DNA of 64,000 nt from Blakeslea trispora (lineage: Eukaryota > Mucoromycota > Mucoromycetes > Mucorales > Choanephoraceae): assembly GCA_025331445.1 (NCBI GenBank), contig JAIWNE010000007.1:1-64000 (forward strand). Direction: 5' to 3'. Positions 54,758-64,000 of the stretch are shown here, one piece after another; the first letter of the stretch is position 1; the number at the start of each line of letters is the position of its first letter. The notes below the pieces were generated by a model. It did no database searches and was not told the DNA's origin. It saw only the letters and a program-made list of their open reading frames with translations. The translations under genes and the position numbers were made by a program.

Positions 54758-55471
54758 ATGTACCAAGAATCTGAACAACTCACAAACAACGGTATGGAAC
54801 TCGTACCTTTTGGATCAGACAGTTCCATCCACAGAGAACTATCTTCAAGTTCTCTGAAAAGTATGGTAATCCTATGGGTCATGAACAGCTGCAAGAGGAT
54901 GGCCATGTGTTGGTTTCTTTTGCTAAAAGAGCATCCAACAGACTCATTCAAGAGGACTTTGAATGCTTAAAAGCATACTATGAAAGACAATACGAGACAC
55001 CTCTCGAAATACTAAACGAGGTACAAAAATCAAGAAGATCAAGGTGCTTAGATATGTTTACGGTTCTCGTCTGACAGGCCGAAACAATGCAGCACAAATT
55101 TAGGCATTTCGTCCTGACAATTATGAGAATGATGATTTGGAGAGGGTATTGGATACCCAAGGTGAAGAACATCTGCGTGCAGGAACTGTAGAATACTTTT
55201 TCTTTCATGAAACTGTATATCATGAAAACGGCGAGCGCTTCTTGACCAAGCATTGCTTTGCTTTGTTAGTTAGTACAAAAACCCTCGCATTGGTGTAGAA
55301 GAGTTTGCAACAGGCACAAGCGAGACGAATCGTCCTTTTCGTAGGGAATATGAGCAAAAAAGCTCATACAGCATCTTGCCTGTGCATAAGTTATATGTAC
55401 CCATAAGTATCTGTACAACTGAAATCGATGGGGTTTTTATTGCTCTTCCGTTGACAAGAATGTTCTTTTAG
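54758..55471 (+). pseudogene. ORF2 of copy III, frameshifted
   Basis: It starts MYQESEQLTNNGMEL. After shifts near 54840, 55020 and 55100 it matches ORF2 of copy II in order: YGNPMGHEQL, YYERQYETPLEILNEV, YGSRLTGRNN and EHLRAGTVEYFFFHE. The separate start in both copies shows that the split of the transposase is old. Bases 54341-54757 hold a tRNA-like stretch but no gene. Confidence 0.6.
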
Positions 55472-55539
55472 AATAAACAATACACACTTTTTTTTATATA
55501 TTTTTTATGCATTTATTCTAGTTTCAACAAAAAAAAAGA

Positions 55540-56691
55540 CTACAAAAGTTCGTGATCAACAGCCCAAGCGGGTAGATGCACTATGTTTCTTGTGTTTCTG
55601 TTGGTGATTGTCTTCACTACTCGAGATCCCAGTTCGGTCGTTAGGAAGCTGTTGTTTCGCTTTCGGTTGTCAGCAAGACGAAGTTCATCGAGCTTGTCGA
55701 AAAAATCAGTGCACTAGATAAAGGTGTTGGTAAACAGTGTTCTCTTTTTTACATTTATATTTTAACTTACTATTTGCTTTCTATAGTGAGGAACTCCTCT
55801 AGCCCTAAGTTGCCTGCCTTCCTCATTGTATTCATCTTCTTGATCGGAGATCATCTCAGCAGTCAATACTTGCAGACATTCCTCATGTGGACCAAAGATG
55901 CCATCAAGTTCGTTTCGATGATTCTCGTATGTCTCTCTTCTTCTGTCCAAGAGCTAAGTCAAAAAAGCAAATGCATTGTTAAGTAAGAGAGTTTTACAAA
56001 TTCACTTTACACCAGTTGAACTTACATATGTCTTACAAGTGTTGTACTTTGTTCTTTTCTTTAATCGATCTTGCTCGGTTGCGCTTAGTCCTGCTTTTCT
56101 CGTGGTGTGTTTCTGTTGATTGTACTGTTGAGTGAGTACTTCTTTGATGTACCTCTTTGCCATGTCTCTAGGCCACAGGTAATGAGAGGTAGCATAGACG
56201 TACGAGTGACAGTTCAATGTATTCGTAATGATCTGGTTTACATTAGGACCATTGTTGGGACCATTGATCAGTTTTTCATCGAGACTCCAACCAGCAATAC
56301 CCAACTATTTTTCTTGTTCATCTAAGATAATTGACTAGAATGGTTATTAGAAGATGATTTCCTTAAATCAACAGGTATTGATACTAACACGTATTTGCTT
56401 AAGCTCAATTTTTGACCCAGGAAAGCCATGTTTCTTGTCTGCAGCAGGCTTATTGTTAAACTTAGCCTTGAGTTCCTCATGGTCTGCAGACAGGTGGTCG
56501 AACTTGGTCTGGTATAACTCCAAAGACTTTTTCGTAGTATCTAATTCTTGAACCACTTCATCCAATTTACGCTCTATTGCCGAGTTGTTGGAGCGAGGGG
56601 TGGGAATAATACGACGAGAGTTGGTTCCAACAGACGGAATGGCTCTAGTGTTGGTAACGGTATTGTTGTTGGTGGTAGTAGTGTGGAACAT
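55540..56691 (-). pseudogene. Accessory coiled-coil gene of copy III
   Basis: ATG 56691 (MFHTTTTNNNTV). Exon 1: coiled coil ERKLDEVVQELDTTKKSLEL and FPGSKIELKQIR before GTTAGT. Exon 2 has a TAG where Gln is expected just before LGIAGWSLDEKLINGP, then YLWPRDMAKRYIKEVLTQQY. A later exon carries LDRRRETYENHRNELDGIFG and AEMISDQEDEYNEE. The last reads CTDFFDKLDELRLADNRKRN and ends at TAG 55540-55542. Its 3' end lies 68 bp from ORF2. The function is unknown. Confidence 0.68.
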
Positions 56692-56754
56692 GTTAATAAT
56701 TTATAATCAGAGATAAAAAGCAGAAAGGATTAATAAAGCTGTCAGTTACAAAGC

Positions 56755-56762
56755 CTTTTATA
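56755..56762 (-). promoter_or_regulatory. TATA box of accessory gene, copy III
   Basis: Minus strand TATAAAAG, 64 bp before ATG 56691, as in copies I and II. Confidence 0.5.
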
Positions 56763-56942
56763 CTTATAGTATTAGATGTTACGATTTAAAGTAATTTGAC
56801 ACATTTGGAATCTAAATGAAACCTGGCTTGAGCGCCGAATAGATCAGGATAAAATATAGATAGCTAAAAACCAATTAAAATTTTTTCAATCTCTTTTTCT
56901 CTTTCTTTTGTTTCTTTTTGTTTTCTTAAAACTTTTCCGAGT

Positions 56943-57395
56943 GGTTCATGGTATGTATCTCCTTATTAAAAAAAGAAAGGTGTTTATCAATATGAATCAA
57001 TGTATAGTATTGCAAGACAAGTAACTGGTTTTAGTTGGTGCTATGTTTAGTAAGAAAGGGTAAGTGATCGATCATCTTTTTTTAAACCAAATCTAACAAT
57101 GTTTTTCATAGTAATCGATGGCTACTTACTCTATCCTAAAGATGTGTCTAAAGGGCTAAAGACGTCTATTATATGTAATACTGTAAGTAAGAAAAAAGTT
57201 CATGAATGTTTATTTCTTTACTGATATTAACTTGGATTTATCTAAAAGACGCTCTATCCTCTATCTTTATTGCAAAGGCTAGTGGCCATAGTCATTAAAA
57301 GGTAAATAACTTATTTTTTGCTCATTTTTTCGATTGTTTCTAATGACTATTTCTTTATTGTTATAGTTTGGGAGACCCAGTATATAGAGCATTAG
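56943..57395 (+). other. Possible ORF4 of copy III
   Basis: GGTTCATGGTATGTATC is followed by an exon-like segment after TATAG (with one TAG inside), then VIDGYLLYPKDVSKGLKTSI at 57115-57175 before GTAAGTAAG. It shows homology to 1303-1790 but is decayed. Confidence 0.28.
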
Positions 57396-57769
57396 ATTAG
57401 CCAATGATGTACGAATCAAAATCCAATGGATCGATCGTATAAACAATTTTTTTATTAAATAAACCAATTATATAAATGAATCCAAATGACGTTTTCCGTA
57501 TCATACTTTAACCGAGTGGTAAATGAGTAATAATGAATGGCATATCAGCCAATAAAGAAAAGTAATGAGTACCAAATAAAGCATACATCTTTATACCAAG
57601 GTCAAATAGCAAAGGAGTGTATTTGAAATGTTTGTGTAAAAATGTAACGTGGGAGAGCCTATGGGAGTTTAACAGTCTAAAGACCGAAGGAAACACAAAG
57701 AGCTTCTTCAAGCCAATGATATGAAGCATATTTCAATCAAAAGAGCAAATGAGATTAAAGGATTGCCGT

Positions 57770-58006
57770 ATATCAAGGCCTGTAACTCATAAAATTTCCC
57801 TGCTTAAAAAATATCAATTAAACACAGGAAACAGCCTGAAGTTTATAATTTTTGCCTGCTTAAACAACTATAAATTTCACCTAGGATTAGGTCTGTTTTT
57901 AATACTATCAATTAAATGCCAAACTTGTCGCATGAGTTCGAAAATCAACTTCACACACGAAACACCCTGTTCTATCGTGAAGTTCATAATTTTTTTTTCT
58001 GTAGTG
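57770..58006. repeat. Right terminal region of CACTA copy III
   Basis: Diverged subterminal repeats (CCTGCTTAAA, AACTTCAC, ATCAATTAAA) end in TTTTTTCTGTAGTG. They correspond in position to 2205-2552 of copy I. Confidence 0.55.
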
Positions 58007-58440
58007 GCCAGTATAGCTTTAGTGATGCTTTGTCTTTTTAACTCTTAGATATAAAATAAATTTATAGGAAAGAAGCCCTCGTTTATTGTTTCAAAAATAA
58101 AACTACTCTTATACTTCTGTCGACGTCAGCACTAAATCACGTGACTTCAGCTGAATTGGCACTGTTGAGTCTGATACTATCACATCACGTATTAAATCTG
58201 ATACGTTTCCACGCTGTAGTCGTGAAGGACTGAGCCCCGAATAGCCAGTATAGCTTTTGGTAGTGCTTTGTCTTTTAATTCTTAGATATAAAATAATTTA
58301 TAGGAAAGAAGCCTTGTGTTTATTAAAATAAAATAGAATAATTCTTATACTCCTGTCTACGTCAGCACTAAATCACGTGACTCCAGCTAAATTGTTACTG
58401 TTGAGTCTTACACTATCACACCACGTATCAAATCTGACAA
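58007..58440. repeat. Diverged tandem duplication, about 238-bp unit
   Basis: GCCAGTATAGCTTT begins both units (58007 and 58245). They share TAGATATAAAATAA, GGAAAGAAGCC, GTCAGCACTAAATCACGTGAC and TGTTGAGTC blocks. The second unit is shorter. No gene is visible. Confidence 0.75.
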
Positions 58441-60944
58441 CTTTATATCTCCCCAGTATGTTACCTTTGATTCGAACAAGTCAGAATAAAATAAGAAAAA
58501 AAACAAAGGAATAGATAGAAGACTGTAAAAACTATCTTAACACACAGAGAGATACAAATATAAAGGAGATTAGGCACTTGTTAGCTTCAAAGATAGAATT
58601 TGAAGGTAGGAATGAGTTAACAAAATTTAATTTGAGAAATATCAAAAAGAAAATTGATTAATTATCTATAAGATCTAGCAAAATAGGATTCTTATATACT
58701 ATAGAACTTGTATAACTACAATATTAATACAATCACCAATAATACCAAGTACATTAGTGATTTCAGCAACGATCAGACTTTTGGTTTTAAATACATTTCC
58801 TAAACAGGACACAACGTGAACAATAGCTTAAATTTCTGCTTGATAAGCTGTCAAATAGTAACGGTAGCAAATGTTACAACACCGACATTGATCGCAGATC
58901 CAAACAATAGATTAAAGATCTTGACTATAGACACCAAGGACCTACAAGTATAAGACTATCAGTAATCAATTTGAGAGATAACCACAAAAGTATTCCAAAA
59001 ACAGAACGACAAGCCAAAAGAGAGAACATCACCTAGACATCGCTGTGGTTAGTAAAAAAAATAATAATAAAATAAAATATGGATGGTACAAAAATAATAA
59101 AAAAATAAAATCAAACACAGAAAGGGAAAATATAACAATAGAAGAAGAAAAGAAAAGATAATCAAAATACAAATATAAGATACAGGAAGGAACAATGAAC
59201 AAATGAATATGATAAAGATACAAATTGTAGCATTCTAGTTAGGCAATAAAAGTACTTGAGCTGCTGGTATTCTTGAACTTCAAAACAATAAAAGACACAC
59301 GGAAAGCACTGTCATTGGTTACAACTGTTACCAGCTATTACTCATACAATACTTGAGTAATACAGATCAGACTTGCACCAAAAGACCGATATTCAACAAG
59401 AACAACAAAGACAAGAAACCAAGCAACTACATCATATCCTCTCTAGGATACATCCCTTTGAGACCAGCACTACACCCAAAAGGACGTCCACTGCTGCCAA
59501 ATTTAGCGGTGGACGTCGGTTATTTGTACAGCAATTCGGCGTCCGCTGCACAAAAGTGATCGTAAAGTCCCACTGCAAATCCACTGCAGGTCCACTGTTA
59601 GTTGGGACCCGACGATCACTGCTGTGGACTGGACAGATGAAATGCTTGCCATGTCCCCAGTGGATCATACAGGGCGTCCGTCTTATTTACTTTAGCTTTG
59701 TGATTGGATATCTTTTTCGAAGAATCTTTATTTAATTGGCCATTTTTATAAATATACTCAAAAATTCTTTGTTTAATTGGCTTTACATTTGCTATTTTAT
59801 TGAAATTGACATTTCTAATTGGATGATATGGACTTCTTTACACAAATATACTTCTTTACGATTGGACTGTTTACAGTAAATATAGAGGATTAGAGGCTTA
59901 AAAAAGTGGCTTTTATTATAGAAAAAAACTTTTTTTTTATAGAAAATAATGGCTAGTTTATGGGGGAAATGTAGGGGGGAATTCGATCAAATAACCAGGG
60001 CAAATGGCAGGCATCAATCAGAGGAAAAGCCTAGAAATAGACCAGAAACAGGCAAAAACGCTGGCAAAAATGGCAATAAAAAAATGGAATAGATGGCCAG
60101 AATACAGGCAGAAACAGCTTGGAATTTAGGCACAAATGTAACAAAAGCACTGCAGAAACGATCAAAAAACCAGCAATTTTACGGATGGCACAAAAACCAA
60201 AAAACATACAGAACCGTTAGAAGGAGAAATCGAGCAAGGAATCTAAAAATGAATACTTTATCAACAAAACAATTAGATGGGTTGAAAAAGACGTAAATAC
60301 AAAAGAATTACTTACTTGAAACCAGCTAAACCTTGTTATAGACATAATCCAGTACGACCAACCAAAAAAACCTTTTAAAAGGAAGAAATCTATAATAAGA
60401 CAATAAGTTAAAGAGAACCTTTAAAGCTTGATAGTTCACTTACAGTTCAAGAGAAAAGACAAAAGTAGAGACTCAAAAGATGTTACAGGTAAACCATCTA
60501 GAAAAGAATTATCAGAACAGTGTGTAAGCTTTCTATTGTGTAGTATTTACCTTAAGACAATGTCCATTCAGAGAGAAAACGGAAAAGAGAGCCAAATTAC
60601 TTGTTTCTAAAAAAAAGGAGTGAATAAATAGTACAAACAAGCTAAATAATCTTTACCTCAAACAACAAATCATATTACATCCATGTCAAGCAAAAATAGA
60701 GAATAGATGCCTAAGATATCACTCTTAATAACCACTCAATTGAATAAGAAAAAAAAACTTACTTTTTTTTATTTGAAAATAAAGAGAAAAGGAAAGAAAG
60801 GAAAAAAAAAGAAAAAAAGAGAATGAAGAGAGACAATAACTGAAAGTTTTTTTCTACCTGTCAAATCTGGAGTGAAAAAAATAATGACTTACCAATTTAG
60901 TAATAAAAAAGAGAGATCAATTTCCTGTCAATTAATTTGAAAGC
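58441..60944. other. Long region without a recognised gene
   Basis: AT-rich, with A-runs. A G+C-richer patch lies at 59470-59690, where GTCCACTG, CCACTGC or their reverse occur about seven times. A G-rich stretch (ATGGGGGAAATGTAGGGGGG) is near 59960. I see no coding frame worth calling. Confidence 0.5.
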
Positions 60945-60953
60945 TATAAATAA
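60945..60953 (+). promoter_or_regulatory. TATA box of accessory gene, copy IV
   Basis: TATAAATAA, 63 bp before ATG 61008, the same distance as in the other copies. Confidence 0.55.
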
Positions 60954-61007
60954 AGGTTTTCAAAAGACTTGAAGCCATCATCCTTATCCGTTTTTTTTCT
61001 TTACAAA

Positions 61008-62050
61008 ATGAATCGTCAAATCCCCACTGTCGCTGCTTCTACCCCTCGTGCTCCTGTCCGTCCTTCTGTTCGCTCTGTCTCTGCTGCTCGTACCGAAGAA
61101 CATTTTGAAGAGGTCTTTGATAACTTGGACGTGGTTTCTGGACGTCTTGCACAAATGGAATCGCTTCTTATTCAAACTGATACCAGTACCAGTGCTAACA
61201 GAGTCACTATCAATGCTAGAAATCCCACTTTTCTTGTAAGTTATACTTGTTTCATACCACATTTCAGATACTTACGCTTTTGTCTTTTCTAATAGAAGGC
61301 AGTCAAGGACTCATTTGACGATGCAAAGCAAGTAGGTGTCGAATTTGACTATCGCCAGCCAATGAAGACATCGAGTAGAAACCGTTCTGTTTTTGAAGGC
61401 ATTCATCAGAATGCCATCGCCAAAATGAAAGCCCTTTCTGGCTTCTTAGGAGACCAAGAGCTTTCCTTCGAAGTACAAAGATGTCTCGGTGAAAAGGTCA
61501 GAAACCAGTTTGATTTGATCAGAAGGCGCCAGAAAAGAGATGCTTCTTTGCCAGAAGCAAGAACCACGTTCCAAGTCAGTGAGCGTAAGCGCAAGCGATT
61601 GCAGAGAGTAAGTGATAATATAGAAACCCCTTAAAACCGGCAGTAATACTCATCCATCTTTTGAAGAAACTTCGTTCTCGTACTGCCTGCTTTGCTGATA
61701 ACAAGGCAATGATGACACCTCTTTTTGGTGAAGATGAGGAGTGCGCTGCTGTCCTTGACATGAAGTATATGTCGGAAGAAGAAGATGAACAAGAGAATGA
61801 CGAAGAGGATAGCTACTTTCGTGTTCTGGTTCCTTCTTGGCGTTCAGACAAAGTAAGTAGCTAAAGCATCTTTTACCCTTGTTCGTGATACTGACAATGT
61901 TTGTAGTTGAACCAATTTTTCGCTGCTTTGGACAGCATCCATAAGAAGAAGAACAAGGCCATACGCGCTCCTCGATGCCGTGAAGTTGTTGAAAAGGAGC
62001 TGCCTACTGGACGCCACGAAAAGTTTTCTCAATGGGCCATTAGGTCTTAA
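61008..62050 (+). CDS. Accessory coiled-coil gene of copy IV, intact
   Basis: Exons 61008-61235, 61296-61607, 61667-61852 and 61907-62050 all break in phase 0 with GTAAGT donors and give 289 residues. The leader MNRQIPTVAASTPRAPVRPS matches the IPTVGTS leader of copy I. A helical part (EEVFDNLDVVSGRLAQMESL), a basic second exon (RRRQKRDASLPEARTTF, ERKRKRLQR), an acidic block (DEECAAVLDMKYMSEEEDEQ) and a basic tail (FFAALDSIHKKKNKAIRAPR) follow. The last two blocks align with copies I-III. It converges on the transposase at 62673. The protein is unknown; a nuclear DNA-binding helper is plausible. Confidence 0.75.
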
Positions 62051-62319
62051 AGTGCTGTTGTTTTTTGTCTCTTTGTTGCTTTTTTTTTCCTTTTAATAAA
62101 TAAATATTTGAATCAGTCAAGTTACCATTTCAAAACATAAACCTAATACTTAGCTTGTTCATTTCTAACCACTTGATTTCTTCTTTTGCGTTGATCGAGT
62201 TCTAAATGTTAAATAGACAAAACGTAAATAAAGGTAAAATGAGGAAATAATAAAAAACGTAGACAAAAAATTTAAAGGAATGAAATGTATTTATTAAAAA
62301 ACCGCAAGGCAAAAAAATT

Positions 62320-62470
62320 GGAAAGGCATAGAAAGAAAGTCATAAAAAAGGCATAGGTAGACATAGCATAGGAAAAGCATGGGTAGGCATAGCATAGGAA
62401 AAGCATAGGTAGGCATAGGACAAAAAGGCATAAGCGAACATAGGGTAAAAGGGCATAAGTGAACATAAAC
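62320..62470. repeat. Imperfect minisatellite
   Basis: GGCATAGGTAGGCATAGCAT and close variants with GGAAAAGCAT repeat in tandem. It lies in the 3' spacer between the accessory gene and the transposase. The rest of 62051-62672 holds no gene. Confidence 0.75.
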
Positions 62471-62672
62471 AAAAAAATTAAGCAATGAGCTTTGGTGGCA
62501 ATGGCATGACTACATGACGATTCGTAAAATGGTTAAGAACAATTGCTACTTGGCTGTGTAAATGAACAACAGGTATGATAGAAGCGTCTGAATCATCTTC
62601 AAAACCAGCAATCAGTGTTTCCATGCCATACATAGAGGAATCTTGATTATTAAAGTAGTATAATGCATCACT

Positions 62673-64000
62673 TTACTTATTAAACCATTTAACATAGGCA
62701 AGGGTATGAGGTCTTGACACTGCTATACCATCTTCATCTACCACTTTGACAGTACTTCTAAAGATACTATGAACCTGGCAATACCTAAGAACTAAGCCGT
62801 GGACACCTGGATAATATGCCACTGCATATGAACCTCGTTTGCGTAGTGTAGATGCTTCGATAGAGTTGAACTTGTTACCAAGAATGTTGATATACTTGTA
62901 AGTTAACACTTTGCGTTCAGCAGGTAGGCGGCTTGAGTTTGCAGTTGTAAGGAATTCATCGATGTACCTGTCACCGTGCACACTGTTGTAGAAAGATATA
63001 AGACAAGAAAACACTTCTCCGTTCAATGTAGACATCTTGGGCTTGAGAGACGATACAGTTATGAGAGGGAGTTCCTCATGACCATATGCACCAACGGTAC
63101 CGGTATACAAGTCGTAGAAGCTCAAGAGGTCGAATATCTTGTCGCTGGTATTGTATACGCTGGCCAAGGACTTGTCACCAAGAAAGAAAGATTCGACTTG
63201 CTGTTTGTTCTCTTTTGGAATAGAATCCATTAACTCTCTCACCGAGTCTTCGTTATGTACATCTAACAAGAACTTGTCAATGTATGTGCGCTCAACGCAG
63301 CCTTTTCGGTTCGTTCTAATTGTCTTCAGGTCTTGATTGTATCGTTCGAAGTTGAACAACCAGTAGGACGGGGAGGTAGAGTAGTCGAGAATCGTTTCTT
63401 TCAGATGAAGAGCGTTGTGGAAGTTGATCGTGATCAAAAATTTATCATGATAAATCTCTTCAAACCCAACCAAGAAAGACTTCAACTGGTCATGTGCAGT
63501 ATCAAGCTCCGAGAGGGACAAACAAGGAGAGAGGGGAATTCTTGAAGCCTTGACCAAAAGCATCCAATGTTCATATGGCTTTTTTTCAAGACGTTGCGGA
63601 AGTAGATAAGGAGACAACACCAACAACCAGGTAGCCCACTCGTCTGCCTTGAAGTTAGAAAAGCCGTTGCCAATGGTAATCTTTCTTGCAATGGACGATA
63701 CAGCGTGGCTGGGGGAGGATAAACTTGCTCTCCAATATCACTTGCATTTCCTTCAAATGGGCGGGTGTGAGCTTGGGCAACGATCGTCTACTGGATGTTG
63801 TAAAAACGCCTGTCCATATGCTTGCCATTTTTTTTTGTAAGGCCAAGAAGTAGATTGTGCATTATGTCGATACCAACATGACGGATTGGATCGAAATATC
63901 GCAAATCCAAGAGAACACTCCAACGGGTACCGTTTTGCCTTTCTTTTTCTTTGCGAGCACTTTCAGTTCTTGTTTGCAGCCATTCTTGCGCTTGTCTTCT
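62673..64000 (-). pseudogene. Tnp2-type transposase with fused C-terminal domain, copy IV (runs off edge)
   Basis: From the edge it reads RWSVLLDLRYFDPIRHVGID, MHNLLLGL, then GFSNFKADEWATWLLVLSPY, FHNALHLKETILDYSTSP and YWLFNFERYNQDLKT, all typical of Tnp2 family C-terminal halves. A final domain, about 63000 to 62673 (VFSCLISFYNS, ILGNKFNSIEAS, GVHGLVLRYCQVHS, HTLAYVKWFNK), corresponds to the separate ORF2 of copies II and III. A frameshift lies at a C-run near 63710. The stop is at 62673-62675. The N-terminal half lies outside the window. Confidence 0.75.

Larger units (their letters stand above)
51913..58006 (+). mobile_element. CACTA/Tnp2-like transposon copy III, left end lost
   Basis: It has the same gene order as copy II: transposase, ORF2, convergent accessory gene, possible ORF4. 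The right end is CTGTAGTG at 57999-58006 after a T-run, as in copy I. The left end was replaced by retroelement E. Confidence 0.75.

Noticed and set aside
62320..62470. Repeat array as CRISPR
   Set aside because: Units are imperfect and contiguous without spacers, in a fungal genome; it is a minisatellite.

Overview
This window looks like a transposon island from a fungus, most likely an early-diverging one (Mucoromycota, perhaps Mucorales). That reading rests on AT-rich DNA, short GTAAGT...TAG introns, Ty3/gypsy elements with integrase chromodomains, and a Crypton, a DIRS element, Tc1-like and CACTA/Tnp2-like DNA transposons side by side. No host housekeeping gene, rRNA or convincing tRNA was found. 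The species is inferred, not proven.

Layout. 1-2552: right end of a decayed CACTA/Tnp2-like transposon (copy I), invaded by an LTR. 2555-9303: a second copy (II), with split transposase, ORF2, a convergent accessory gene and a solo LTR inside that gene. 9304-17677: a minus-strand chromovirus (A) carrying a Tc1 element in gag and a solo LTR in its 5' LTR. 17678-19921: gag-protease of a different LTR element (C) with a 98-bp LTR. 19922-20343: inverted 3' fragment of an A-type element (A'). 20344-27560: chromovirus B, with two solo LTRs in pol. 27561 to about 38061: chromovirus D, whose integrase is split by a stack of foldback elements (G and H) and a TA-inserting DDE transposon (F). 38183-45605: a DIRS-like element with inverted terminal repeats and an internal complementary region; an intact Crypton sits in its right repeat. 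46069-51912: chromovirus E, nearly intact. 51913-58006: CACTA copy III. 58007-60944: tandem repeats and DNA without a recognised gene. 60945-64000: CACTA-type copy IV, with an intact accessory gene and a transposase running off the edge.

How the genes fit together. The four CACTA-type copies share one plan: a Tnp2-type transposase that converges on a small spliced coiled-coil gene ('accessory gene'). In copies II and III the transposase C-terminal domain is a separate ORF2; in copy IV it is fused. A possible fourth spliced gene lies between the accessory gene and the element end. This conserved multi-gene transposon is the best candidate here for an under-described system; the accessory protein could play the part that TNPA plays in plant CACTA elements.

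Most coding regions are broken by frameshifts, stops or insertions. The exceptions are the Crypton recombinase and the accessory gene of copy IV, both intact, and chromovirus E and transposase F, which each show a single stop. The three complete LTR elements (A, B, E) lack matching target-site duplications, whereas all four solo LTRs have perfect 5-bp ones. This points to ectopic recombination between copies or to assembly joins inside repeats.
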